DNA of 64,000 nt from Nioella sp965215655 (GTDB lineage: Bacteria; Pseudomonadota; Alphaproteobacteria; Rhodobacterales; Rhodobacteraceae): assembly GCF_965215655.1 (NCBI RefSeq), contig NZ_OZ244111.1, positions 186,001 to 250,000 on the forward strand, written 5' to 3'. Shown here piece by piece: positions 8,253 through 16,510 of the stretch. Each line of letters begins with the position of its first letter. Position 1 is the stretch's first letter. The position numbers were made by a program, and so were the translations under genes. Under the pieces are notes generated by a model. It was not told where the DNA came from. It was given only the letters and a program-made list of their open reading frames with translations, and did not search any database.

Positions 8253-9230
8253 ATGAACATTCGCACCAAGGCCATGATCGCGGGCACCACCGCGCTGGCG
8301 GGCATCGCTCTCGCAAGCGCAGCGTCTGCAGACGCACATGGTGGCACCTTCACCATCGGCATCACCCAGAACAACGTGGGCGTCGACAGCTATCAGACGA
8401 CCTATGAAGAGGCGTTCATCGCCGCGGCAGAAGCAGATCCCAATGTCGAGGTCGTCGTGCTTGACGCGGGCGGCGACGTGTCCCGCCAGATCGCGCAGAT
8501 GCAGGATCTCGTGCAGCAGGAAGTCGATGCAATCATCATCTGGCCCACCAACGGTCAGGCCGTGATCCCCGCCGTGCGCGAAGCGTACCAGGCCGGCATT
8601 CCGGTGATCGTCACCAACTCCAACATCGCGGAAGAAGGGTTCGACTTCGTCTCCTCCTTCTCCGGCCCCGACAACATCACCCAGGGTTCGCGTTCCGCGG
8701 AAATCATGTGTGACCGCTTCATCGAGCTCGGCATCGAGAACGAAGCGCGCGTCGTGCAGATCTCCGGTCAGCCCGGCTACACCACCGCCATCGAGCGGGC
8801 GCAGGGCTTCGAAGATCGCCTGCCCGAGGTTTGCCCGAACGTCACGCTGGTCGAAACCCAGCCCGGTAACTGGAACCGCGAAGACTCGCAGCGCGTGATG
8901 GAAGCGTTCCTCGTGCAGTATGACGACATCGACGGCGTCTACTCGGGCGATGACAACATGGGTGTTGGCGCCCTGAACGCAGCGATTGCCGCAGGCCGCG
9001 CCGAAGGCATCACCTTCGTCGGTGCCACCAACTTCGCCGTGGGCTACGACGCCATGGGCCGTGGCGAATACTGGGGCTCCATCTACCAGTCGCCGGTCGA
9101 TGACGCAGAGGCCGCACTGGCCACCGCGATCGCCATCCTGAATGGCGAGGAAGTGCCCTTCCTGAACTACTTCGACACGCCGAAGATCACTCAGGAAAAC
9201 ATGGACGAGTTCGACCGTCCGGTCTTCTGA
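8253..9230 (+). CDS. Sugar ABC transporter periplasmic substrate-binding protein (RbsB-like)
   Basis: A 325-residue periplasmic binding protein of the ribose/galactose (Peripla_BP_4) type. Residues 1 to about 27 form a signal peptide with a positively charged start, a hydrophobic core and a likely cut after ASA. The mature part opens TFTIGITQNNVGVDSYQ and has the two-lobe pattern with VDAIIIWPTNGQAVIPAV and YSGDDNMGVGALNAAIAAG. It is the first gene of the rightward importer operon, with a strong GGGAGG ribosome-binding site. The ligand is unknown; a sugar, polyol or related polar compound fits the family. Confidence 0.94.
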   Translation: MNIRTKAMIAGTTALAGIALASAASADAHGGTFTIGITQNNVGVDSYQTTYEEAFIAAAEADPNVEVVVLDAGGDVSRQIAQMQDLVQQEVDAIIIWPTNGQAVIPAVREAYQAGIPVIVTNSNIAEEGFDFVSSFSGPDNITQGSRSAEIMCDRFIELGIENEARVVQISGQPGYTTAIERAQGFEDRLPEVCPNVTLVETQPGNWNREDSQRVMEAFLVQYDDIDGVYSGDDNMGVGALNAAIAAGRAEGITFVGATNFAVGYDAMGRGEYWGSIYQSPVDDAEAALATAIAILNGEEVPFLNYFDTPKITQENMDEFDRPVF

Positions 9231-9244
9231 TCCACTGACAGGCC

Positions 9245-9271
9245 GGGGCCGGACCGAACGTGTCCGGCCCC
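9245..9271 (+). terminator. Stem-loop after the binding-protein gene (attenuator/stabiliser)
   Basis: A perfect 10-base stem, GGGGCCGGAC / GTCCGGCCCC, with a 7-base loop lies 14 bases after the binding-protein stop. No T-run follows. Such hairpins commonly sit after binding-protein genes and let the first cistron accumulate above the permease genes; here that is an inference from position. Confidence 0.6.
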
Positions 9272-9322
9272 GTGCCGCCTTGACCGCCAAACAAGAACAA
9301 CGACAGACCGGGGGAGGGCGTC

Positions 9323-10120
9323 ATGGGACGAGTCTCGGGGCGTGCCTGCATCGTGACAGGCGCTGCGCAGGGCATTGGCCGCGCCATAGCAGAGGCGTTG
9401 CTGGACGAAGGCGCCGATGTGTGTTTTGCTGATATCAATGCAGACAAGGTCGCCACGGTCGCGGCCGCGAACGAAGACCGCGCCAAGACAGGCGGCGGTC
9501 GCGTCATTTCAGCGTCGGTAAACGTCACCGACCGGAAACAGGTCCGCAGCATGATTGCCAAAACGGTCGAGGCGTTTGGCAAGCTGGACGTCAAGTTCAA
9601 CAATGCCGGCGTCAACAAGCCGATGAATTTTCTCGATGTGACCGAGGACAACTGGAAATTCATCATGGACATCAATGGGCTGGGATGCCTGATCGGCATG
9701 CAGGAGGCCGCGCAGCAGATGATTGCGCAGGGAACCGGCGGCAAGATCATCAATACCGCCTCGATTGCCAGCCGGCAGGGATTTGACAATGTGGCGCCTT
9801 ATTGCGCCTCGAAGTGGGCCGTGGTGTCGCTGACGCAATCGGGCGCGCGGGATCTGGCCAAGCACAATATCACCGTCACCGGTTTCGCGCCGGGTGTGGT
9901 TGCCACCGAGATGTGGGATCAGGTCGATCAGGACCTGATGGAGATCGGAGCAGCCGAGCGTCCGGGGCAGGCGATGGAGGAATTTTCGGCCGATATCCTG
10001 AAGGGCCGCGTGGCAAGACCCGAGGATATCACCGGAACGACCACCTTCCTGGCTGCGAAGGACAGCGACTACATGACCGGCCAGATCGTGATGATCGACG
10101 GAGGAATGACGCTGGTCTGA
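9323..10120 (+). CDS. SDR family oxidoreductase (second related SDR)
   Basis: A 265-residue classical SDR with TGAAQGIG, NNAG (in FNNAGVNKP), Ser in NTASIAS, YCASK and DYMTGQIVMIDGG. It is a close relative of the SDR at 5390-6199; the region after the active site (MWDQVDQDLMEIG) aligns with its LWEQLDKDLVEIG. It is inserted between the binding protein and the first permease of the ABC operon, which ties its substrate to the imported compound. A GGGGGAGGG ribosome-binding site precedes the ATG. Confidence 0.92.
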   Translation: MGRVSGRACIVTGAAQGIGRAIAEALLDEGADVCFADINADKVATVAAANEDRAKTGGGRVISASVNVTDRKQVRSMIAKTVEAFGKLDVKFNNAGVNKPMNFLDVTEDNWKFIMDINGLGCLIGMQEAAQQMIAQGTGGKIINTASIASRQGFDNVAPYCASKWAVVSLTQSGARDLAKHNITVTGFAPGVVATEMWDQVDQDLMEIGAAERPGQAMEEFSADILKGRVARPEDITGTTTFLAAKDSDYMTGQIVMIDGGMTLV

Positions 10121-10205
10121 CTGCCCTTCAAATCGGGGCGGGCGGCCAGAGGATCAGGGAAATAACAGTGCCGCGCGACACGCGCGCTGTTCGGGAGGAG
10201 AGAAG

Positions 10206-11186
10206 ATGGCAGAGAAGAACCTGGACGCGGTAGGCCGCTTTCTGGCCCGACAGGGCATCTTGGTGGCCTTCGTGCTTTTTATGGTCGGATTTTCGCTTTG
10301 GAATCCGCGCTTTATCGACATTGACAATGTGTTCGGCGTGATCCGGTCCTCGGCGATCCTGGGGGTCATGGCGCTTGGCGTGACTTTCGTGGTGATCGGC
10401 GGCAACCTTGACCTCTCGGTCGGGTCGCTGATGTCGTTCTCGGCCATCGTGGTTCTTGACCTGCACGAAAACCCAGCCTTTGGCCCCTATCTGGCTATTC
10501 CCGTCATGTTCGCCATGACCATGGCCATCGGGGCGCTGATCGGCTTTCTCGTGGGCTATCTGAGGCTCAACTCGCTGATCGTCACATTGGGGATGCTGTC
10601 GGCCATTCACGGCCTGACGCTGACCTGGTCGGGCGGGCAGAACATGGATATCGCCAATCAGGACGCCACCTGGTTTGGCGTCTTCGGGCGCGGCACAGCG
10701 CTTGGCATTCCGATCCCGGTTCTGATCTTCGGATTGCTCGCGGCGGTGCTGGCGATCCTTCTTGCCAAGACGCCCTTTGGCCGAAAGGTCTATGCCGTGG
10801 GCGGAAATGGCACGGCGGCGACTTTTTCCGGCATCCCGCGCGCGCGGGTGGTGTTCTTCACCTACATCATCTCCTCTTTCTGCGTCGCCACCGCCGGTCT
10901 GATTCAGGCCAGCCGTACCATGGGCGCGCAGAACACCGTGGGCCAGGGAATGGAGCTGGAGGTTCTGGCCGCAGTCATCCTCGGGGGTGCATCCCTGCTT
11001 GGCGGGTCCGGTACCGTGTTCAAGACCGTGATCGGCGTGCTGATCCTCGGCTTCATCCAGAACGGTCTGCTGCTGGCGGGGCTCGAGTTCTACGTCCAGT
11101 TCGTCGTGACCTGGGTCATCATCATCCTTGCCGTGTGGCTCGATATTGCCACCAAGCGCGGCAAGCTCTGGTCAGCGATCGCGTGA
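10206..11186 (+). CDS. Sugar ABC transporter permease 1 (RbsC-like)
   Basis: A 326-residue polytopic membrane protein of the branched-chain/ribose permease family. It has many hydrophobic helices, the family signature GGNLDLSVGSLMSFSAI, the loop GNGTAATFSGIPRARV, and GGASLLGGSGTVFKTVIGVLILG near the end. It probably forms a heterodimer with the next permease. GGAGGAGAGAAG lies before the start. It clusters with the binding protein and double ATPase. Confidence 0.94.
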   Translation: MAEKNLDAVGRFLARQGILVAFVLFMVGFSLWNPRFIDIDNVFGVIRSSAILGVMALGVTFVVIGGNLDLSVGSLMSFSAIVVLDLHENPAFGPYLAIPVMFAMTMAIGALIGFLVGYLRLNSLIVTLGMLSAIHGLTLTWSGGQNMDIANQDATWFGVFGRGTALGIPIPVLIFGLLAAVLAILLAKTPFGRKVYAVGGNGTAATFSGIPRARVVFFTYIISSFCVATAGLIQASRTMGAQNTVGQGMELEVLAAVILGGASLLGGSGTVFKTVIGVLILGFIQNGLLLAGLEFYVQFVVTWVIIILAVWLDIATKRGKLWSAIA

Positions 11187-11198
11187 GGGGACAGACAG

Positions 11199-12200
11199 AT
11201 GAAAAGCGATAACATGTCCAACCTCATTAAGAACGGCGCCATCTGGGGCTTCATCGTACTGGAACTGATCTTCTTCCAGATCGCCGGTGAGTTCTGGTCG
11301 CTGTCCGAACGGGCCTTCATGGACCTCGACAACATGCTGCTGCTGCTCAAGCAATCGGCACCCATCGGGATCATCGCGGTCGGCATGACGGTGATCATGA
11401 TCAACGGCAATATCGACCTGAGCGTCGGGGCGATCTACGCACTTTGTGCCATTGTGATGCTCGACTCGATGTCCTGGCCGTTCATGGAGTCTCTGGGCGA
11501 TTGGGCGATCCCGCTGGCGTGGCTGTTCGCCCTGCTGACCGGGGCGGTTCTTGGCCTGATCAACGGCATCATCGTGTGGAAGACGGGCGTTGATGCGTTC
11601 ATCGTGACGCTTGGGTCGATGCTCGGCTACCGGGGCCTTGTCTTCATGTATAACGGCGAGAACCCGACCTATCACCTGAACTGGACGATGGTCGACATCG
11701 CGGAATGGGACATTTTCGGGGTCGAAACCCCGGCGCTTGTCTTCCTTGCGGTGGCCCTGATCGTCTGGTTCGTGATGACCCGTACCGTGCATGGGCGCAA
11801 CGCCTACGCCGTCGGCAACAACCGCGAGGCGGCGGTCAATGCCGCGATCCGGGTGGGGCCGCACATGCTGATCAATTTCGTGCTGATCGGTTTTCTCGCA
11901 GCGCTGTCGGCGGTGACCTTCTATTCCGGCAGCGGGTCCGTGAACCCCAATGACGGGATGCTGTTCGAGCTGTGGGCCATCACCGCCGTGGTGCTTGGCG
12001 GCACCAAGCTGATCGGTGGGGCGGGGTCCATCGTGGGCACTTTTGGCGGCGTTATCGCAATCCAGCTTCTGCGAAAGGGGCTTGGCCATATCGGTGCCGA
12101 CACCGCAACCGTGAACCTTGTGATCGGCCTTATCCTTATCGCGGTGCTGTTCCTCGATCGGCAACTGAACGTGAAAGGCAAAGAGGAGTTGAAGGTATGA
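11199..12200 (+). CDS. Sugar ABC transporter permease 2 (RbsC-like)
   Basis: A 333-residue second permease of the same family. It carries INGNIDLSVGAIYALCAIV, VGNNREAAVNAAIRV and GGTKLIGGAGSIVGTFGGVIAIQLL. Two distinct permeases suggest a heterodimeric channel. It follows permease 1 by 12 bases, and its stop overlaps the ATPase start in an ATGA. A second ATG at codon 6 is possible, but the first has the better-spaced purine-rich upstream sequence. Confidence 0.93.
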   Translation: MKSDNMSNLIKNGAIWGFIVLELIFFQIAGEFWSLSERAFMDLDNMLLLLKQSAPIGIIAVGMTVIMINGNIDLSVGAIYALCAIVMLDSMSWPFMESLGDWAIPLAWLFALLTGAVLGLINGIIVWKTGVDAFIVTLGSMLGYRGLVFMYNGENPTYHLNWTMVDIAEWDIFGVETPALVFLAVALIVWFVMTRTVHGRNAYAVGNNREAAVNAAIRVGPHMLINFVLIGFLAALSAVTFYSGSGSVNPNDGMLFELWAITAVVLGGTKLIGGAGSIVGTFGGVIAIQLLRKGLGHIGADTATVNLVIGLILIAVLFLDRQLNVKGKEELKV

Positions 12201-13708
12201 CCGAGAAAACCCCCGTGCTGCGATTGGAAGGCATCGTAAAGACCTTTCCCGGCGTCCGTGCCCTTGACGGCGTTTCCCTGACCCTCCTTCCGGGCGAGGT
12301 CCATGCCCTGATGGGCGAAAACGGTGCCGGGAAATCCACGCTGATGAAGGTGCTTGGCGGCATATACCAGCCCGACGAAGGCCAGATCATCGTCGATGAA
12401 CAACCGGTGGTCATGTCCGGTCCGCTAGAAGCCAAGGCCAAGGGCATCGTCTTCATTCACCAGGAACTCAGCCTCGCAACGGAACTCAGCGTCGCCGAAA
12501 ACATCTATCTTGGCGAATTGCCGCGAAAGCGGTTCGGACTGGTGGACTGGGCACAGCTTGAGGCCAACACCAATGAGATCCTCAAGAAGCTGAATGTCGG
12601 TTTCAACGCGAAGACCCGTGTCGGCAGCCTTTCGATTGCCAATCAGCAGATGGTCGAGATTGCCCGCGCCCTGACCGTCGACGCAAAGGCGGTGATCTTC
12701 GATGAACCGACCGCATCCCTGACCGACGCGGAAAAGGTCGTGCTGTTCGAGGTGATCGCCGATCTGCAATCGCAGGGTGTCGGCATCGCCTATATCTCTC
12801 ACCGGATGGAAGAGATCTTCAAGATCACCGACCGGATCAGCGTCCTGCGCGACGGACAGTATCAGGGAACCGTCAACACCGCCGAAACCGACGAGGAAGG
12901 CGTGACCCAGATGATGATCGGGCGAAAGCTCGACCTCAGCCGCAACGAAAGCCATCACGAATTGGGCGATGTGGCCATCGAGGTGCGGGGGCTGAGCTGT
13001 GGCAACCTGTATGAGGATGTCAGTTTCGAGGTGCGCCGGGGCGAGGTTGTCGGCTTTTACGGGCTTGTCGGTGCGGGCCGCACCGAGATTGCCGAAACGC
13101 TGTTCGGTCTGCGCACCCCGTCGGCGGGCACGATCCTGATGGATGGCGAGGAAGTGACCATCCAGTCGCCGGCCGATGCCATTGCGCGCGGCATCTCTCT
13201 GGTGCCCGAGGACCGCAAGGGGCAGGGCCTCGTCCTCGGCATGAACTGTCGCGACAACATGACCTTGCCGCAGGTCGGGGATCTCACTGCGGGGCCATTC
13301 GTGTCCGACGGTGCCGAGGTGGCCATCTTCGATCAGTACCGCGACAAGCTCGATATCCGCACTCCGGGCTGGCGACAAACGGTCGGCAATCTCTCGGGTG
13401 GCAACCAGCAGAAGATCGTCATCGGCAAATGGCTGTCCATGCATCCCAATGTGCTGATCGTGGATGAACCGACGCGTGGCATCGACGTGGGGTCCAAGTC
13501 CGAGATCCACAACCTGATCCGCGAACTGGCCGCGCAGGGCTATGCTGTCATCGTCGTCAGTTCCGAAATGCCCGAGGTTCTGCATGTCTCGGACCGGATT
13601 GTGGCAATGTATATGGGACGGATCATCCGCACCTTCACGTCGGAGGAAGTGACCGAGGACAATCTGATTCAGGCGATTTCCGGAATCGGGGGTGGAAAGG
13701 CTGCCTGA
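12197..13708 (+). CDS. Sugar ABC transporter ATP-binding protein (double-domain, RbsA/MglA type)
   Basis: A 503-residue ATPase with two tandem nucleotide-binding domains. Domain 1 has Walker A GENGAGKSTLMK, an atypical signature (LSIANQQMVEIARAL) and Walker B AVIFDEPTASL. Domain 2 has the degenerate P-loop GLVGAGRTE usual for this family, signature LSGGNQQKIVIGKWL and Walker B VLIVDEPTRGID. The start at 12197 overlaps the permease stop; upstream codons in the same frame are antisense-like permease sequence and are excluded. It energises the importer from the cytoplasmic face. Confidence 0.95.
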   Translation: MTEKTPVLRLEGIVKTFPGVRALDGVSLTLLPGEVHALMGENGAGKSTLMKVLGGIYQPDEGQIIVDEQPVVMSGPLEAKAKGIVFIHQELSLATELSVAENIYLGELPRKRFGLVDWAQLEANTNEILKKLNVGFNAKTRVGSLSIANQQMVEIARALTVDAKAVIFDEPTASLTDAEKVVLFEVIADLQSQGVGIAYISHRMEEIFKITDRISVLRDGQYQGTVNTAETDEEGVTQMMIGRKLDLSRNESHHELGDVAIEVRGLSCGNLYEDVSFEVRRGEVVGFYGLVGAGRTEIAETLFGLRTPSAGTILMDGEEVTIQSPADAIARGISLVPEDRKGQGLVLGMNCRDNMTLPQVGDLTAGPFVSDGAEVAIFDQYRDKLDIRTPGWRQTVGNLSGGNQQKIVIGKWLSMHPNVLIVDEPTRGIDVGSKSEIHNLIRELAAQGYAVIVVSSEMPEVLHVSDRIVAMYMGRIIRTFTSEEVTEDNLIQAISGIGGGKAA

Positions 13709-13709
13709 G

Positions 13710-14579
13710 ATGAAGGTCGGATTTGCCGGACTTGGCAGAATGGGAGCCCGCATGGCCGCGAACCTTGCGGGCGCGGGATATGAGGTGATCCTCTGGAACC
13801 GCAGCCCCGACAAGGCGCGCGACCTCGCGACGGCCACCGGCTCTGTCAGCGCGGTCTCTCCCCGCGCGCTGGCAGATGTCGCCGATATCGTCGTGACCAT
13901 GCTGGCTGACGATGTCTCCTCCGAGGCGGTCCATTTCGGACCGGAGGGCCTGTTTGCCGGGTCGCGCGCCACGCATTTCTTGGAAATGGGGACGATGAGC
14001 CCCGATCACATCGCAGCACTGGCCGATGCTGCCCCGGAAGGCCGGGTCGTGATCGACGCGCCCGTGTCCGGTGCCACGCAGGCCGCTCAGGACGCGCAAT
14101 TGCTGATCATGGCGGGTTGTTCCAAGGACATGCTGGCCCATATCCAGCCGCTGTTTGATGCCATGGGCAAGCAGACGATCTGCCTTGGCCGAACGGGCGC
14201 GGGGGCGGTCATGAAACTCGCCGTCAACATGCTGATCCACGGCATCAACCAGACCTTCGCGGAGGCGATGACTTTGGCAGAGGCTACGGGCATCCCCACC
14301 GGGGCGGCTTTCGAGGCGATCGAGGCCAGCGCCGCCTGCGCGCCGATGCTGAAATACCGCAAGCCGCTCTATCTCGATGAGGCGTCCCATGAGGTGACCT
14401 TCACCGTCGCGCTGGCGCAGAAGGACATGCGCGTGACGGCGGAGCTGGCGGGCAAGCTGGGCGTTCCCCTGCCGCAGAGCCGGGTCACGCTTGACGTACT
14501 CAACGAGGCGGCGGGCGCGGGCTATGACGCGCGCGACATGGCCGCAATCCTGAACTACATGCGAGGAAAACAGACATGA
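13710..14579 (+). CDS. NAD(P)-dependent beta-hydroxyacid dehydrogenase (3-hydroxyisobutyrate dehydrogenase family)
   Basis: A 289-residue member of the 3-hydroxyisobutyrate/tartronate-semialdehyde/6-phosphogluconate-like family. It opens with the Rossmann motif GFAGLGRMGARMAANLAG. It has the substrate motif DAPVSGATQAAQ and the catalytic Lys in GAGAVMKLAVNMLIHGINQ. The start at 13710 comes one base after the ATPase stop. It probably oxidises a beta-hydroxyacid formed from the imported compound. Its last codons overlap the ThuA gene in an ATGA. Confidence 0.92.
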   Translation: MKVGFAGLGRMGARMAANLAGAGYEVILWNRSPDKARDLATATGSVSAVSPRALADVADIVVTMLADDVSSEAVHFGPEGLFAGSRATHFLEMGTMSPDHIAALADAAPEGRVVIDAPVSGATQAAQDAQLLIMAGCSKDMLAHIQPLFDAMGKQTICLGRTGAGAVMKLAVNMLIHGINQTFAEAMTLAEATGIPTGAAFEAIEASAACAPMLKYRKPLYLDEASHEVTFTVALAQKDMRVTAELAGKLGVPLPQSRVTLDVLNEAAGAGYDARDMAAILNYMRGKQT

Positions 14580-15283
14580 AAGCCGCGCTTTTCGTCGGGG
14601 GCTGGGAAGGTCACACCCCCACCAACTTCAGTGACTGGTGCAAGGCGCTGCTGGAAGACAATGGCTTCGAGGTCGATGTCTACGACACGCTGGAGCCGCT
14701 GGCCTCGCCGGAAAGCCTTGCCGATGTCGACCTGATCGTGCCGATCTGGTCCTCGGCCCGGTCCGGCCACAAGGAAGAGTTTGGCAACATGACCAAGCCG
14801 CAGGAGGATGGGCTGCTAAAGCTCATTTCCGAGGGCAGGGGGATTGCAGGTTGGCACGGCCATATGGGCGACGCCTTCCGCGACCGGCCGACCTACCATT
14901 TCCTCATCGGCGGGCAGTTCGTGGCCCACCCGCCGGGCTGGCCCGACAATCTGCAACCGGCCGAGGATTACATCGACTACGATGTGACGATCTGCAAACC
15001 CGCCGACCCGCTGGTGCAGGGGATCAAGAGCTTCCGACTGCGGTCAGAGCAATACTACATGCTCGTCGATCCCTCGAACGACGTGCTGGCGACCACCACC
15101 TTCAGCGGCGATCACCTGTGGTGGATCGAAGGCACGGTCATCCCGGTTGTCTGGAAACGCCGTTGGGACAAGGGCCGGGTGTTCTATTGCTCAATTGGGC
15201 ACGAGCTGAACGATCTGAAAGTGCCGCAAGTGACCGAGATCCTGCGCCGGGGCATGATCTGGGCTGCAACCCGCGCGGACTGA
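14576..15283 (+). CDS. ThuA domain-containing protein
   Basis: A 235-residue ThuA-like protein with a glutamine-amidotransferase-like fold. Visible family segments are ALFVGGWEGHTP at the start, GRGIAGWHGHMGDAF in the centre, SEQYYMLVDPSNDV and GRVFYCSIGHELND. The family was named from trehalose utilisation in rhizobia and is often found beside sugar ABC transporters and dehydrogenases, with poorly defined chemistry. It is the last gene of the importer operon and overlaps the preceding gene by 4 bases. Confidence 0.92.
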   Translation: MKAALFVGGWEGHTPTNFSDWCKALLEDNGFEVDVYDTLEPLASPESLADVDLIVPIWSSARSGHKEEFGNMTKPQEDGLLKLISEGRGIAGWHGHMGDAFRDRPTYHFLIGGQFVAHPPGWPDNLQPAEDYIDYDVTICKPADPLVQGIKSFRLRSEQYYMLVDPSNDVLATTTFSGDHLWWIEGTVIPVVWKRRWDKGRVFYCSIGHELNDLKVPQVTEILRRGMIWAATRAD

Positions 15284-15328
15284 CACTGGCGGGCACGGCC
15301 TGTCCACATGGCAGACAAGGCACAAGGC

Positions 15329-15370
15329 AAAGCGCCCGCGGGATCGACCCTGCGTGCGCTTTCCGGTTTT
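15329..15370 (+). terminator. Probable terminator of the ABC/ThuA operon
   Basis: AAAGCGC (15329-15335) pairs with GCGCTTT (15356-15362) around a loop that can itself fold (GGG/CCC), followed by CCGGTTTT. It lies 46 bases after the ThuA stop and before the next operon, which fits an intrinsic terminator with a modest T-run. Confidence 0.5.
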
Positions 15371-15457
15371 GTGATGCTGATATCCGTGCAGTCCGGCGCG
15401 CCGCGCCTGTCGGTGAAACGAGCGGGTAGTTGACAGGCTACCCCCATAAAGCTTAAC

Positions 15458-15480
15458 AAAGCAACTATACAAGCTGCTTT
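15458..15480. promoter_or_regulatory. hpaD: Candidate operator upstream of hpaD
   Basis: A 23-base dyad reads AAAGCA-A-CT...AAG-C-TGCTTT, with 8 of 9 arm positions symmetric on each side. It lies 38 bases before the dioxygenase start, with TTGACA at 15430-15435 upstream. The symmetry is typical of MarR- or GntR-type operators of aromatic catabolism; the protein that binds it is not evident in the window. Confidence 0.45.
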
Positions 15481-15517
15481 AGCCCGTGCATGATCTTAGG
15501 CGTGATCGGAGGATACG

Positions 15518-16498
15518 ATGCCAATTCCTGCCCCCAATCTGTCACCGCCATTCAACATTGTTCGTCTCAGCCATGTGGAGTTGCGGGTAACGGATCTGGA
15601 CTGGGCACGCGGGTTCTATGTGGACACGCTCGGGCTGCAAGTCACGCATGAGGATGCCGATGCGATCTACCTGCGGGCGATGGAGGAACGCGGCCATCAC
15701 TGCCTGATCCTGCGCCGGGCCGATGCAGGGTCTGTCGGCAGTCTTGGCTTCAAGCTCTGGAGCGACGAGGATCTCGACAAGGCCGCCCATTGGTTCGCCG
15801 CCCGTGATCTGCCTGTTGACTGGATCGAGCGTCCCTTCATGGGCCGGGTGCTGGCCACGCGCGACCCGTTCGGGGTGCCGCTGGAATTCTACGCGCATAT
15901 GGACCGGCTGCCCCCGATCCATCAGCAATACAAGCTGTACCGAGGGGTCAAGCCGCTCCGCATCGACCATTTCAACCTGTTCTCATCGAATGTGGATGAA
16001 AGCGTGGCCTTCTATAACGAATTGGGTTTTCGCGTCACGGAATACACCGAAGATGCCGAAACGGGCCGGACCTGGGCGGCGTGGATGCACCGCAAGGGCG
16101 GCGTGCATGACATTGCCTTCACCAACGGCACCGGGCCTCGGCTGCACCATGTGGCCTTTTGGGTGCCGACACCGCTCAACATCATCGACCTGCTCGACCT
16201 GATGTCGACCACGGGTTACCTTGAAAACATCGAACGCGGGCCAGGACGGCACGGGATTTCGAACGCCTTCTTCCTGTATATCCGCGACAAGGACGGGCAC
16301 CGGACCGAGATCTATTGTTCCGACTACCAGACCATCGACCCCGATCACGAACCGATCAAATGGGATCTGAAAGACCCGCAGCGCCAGACACTTTGGGGCG
16401 CACCTGCACCTCGCAGTTGGTTCGAGCTTGGGTCGGTCTTTGATGGGGCCGATCTGGTCGACAGCGATCTGACCTCCCAGCCCATCATCGCCCCCTGA
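15518..16498 (+). CDS. hpaD: Homoprotocatechuate (3,4-dihydroxyphenylacetate) 2,3-dioxygenase
   Basis: A 326-residue two-domain vicinal-oxygen-chelate extradiol dioxygenase. The iron ligands are visible as His151 (LRIDHFN), His210/211 (PRLHHVAFW) and Glu264 (HRTEIYCSD). Second-shell residues of the Brevibacterium-type homoprotocatechuate enzyme also appear: the acid-base His in GGVHDIAF, and RGPGRHGISNAFFLYIRD. It should open the ring of homoprotocatechuate (meta cleavage). It begins a three-gene set with the FAH-family and hydratase genes. A CGGAGG ribosome-binding site precedes the start. Confidence 0.9.
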   Translation: MPIPAPNLSPPFNIVRLSHVELRVTDLDWARGFYVDTLGLQVTHEDADAIYLRAMEERGHHCLILRRADAGSVGSLGFKLWSDEDLDKAAHWFAARDLPVDWIERPFMGRVLATRDPFGVPLEFYAHMDRLPPIHQQYKLYRGVKPLRIDHFNLFSSNVDESVAFYNELGFRVTEYTEDAETGRTWAAWMHRKGGVHDIAFTNGTGPRLHHVAFWVPTPLNIIDLLDLMSTTGYLENIERGPGRHGISNAFFLYIRDKDGHRTEIYCSDYQTIDPDHEPIKWDLKDPQRQTLWGAPAPRSWFELGSVFDGADLVDSDLTSQPIIAP

Positions 16499-16510
16499 GA
16501 GGTGCCCGAC

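Noticed and set aside
12425..13972. A 515-codon minus-strand open frame
   Set aside because: It is antisense to the double ATPase and hydroxyacid dehydrogenase genes, whose Walker and Rossmann motifs are intact.
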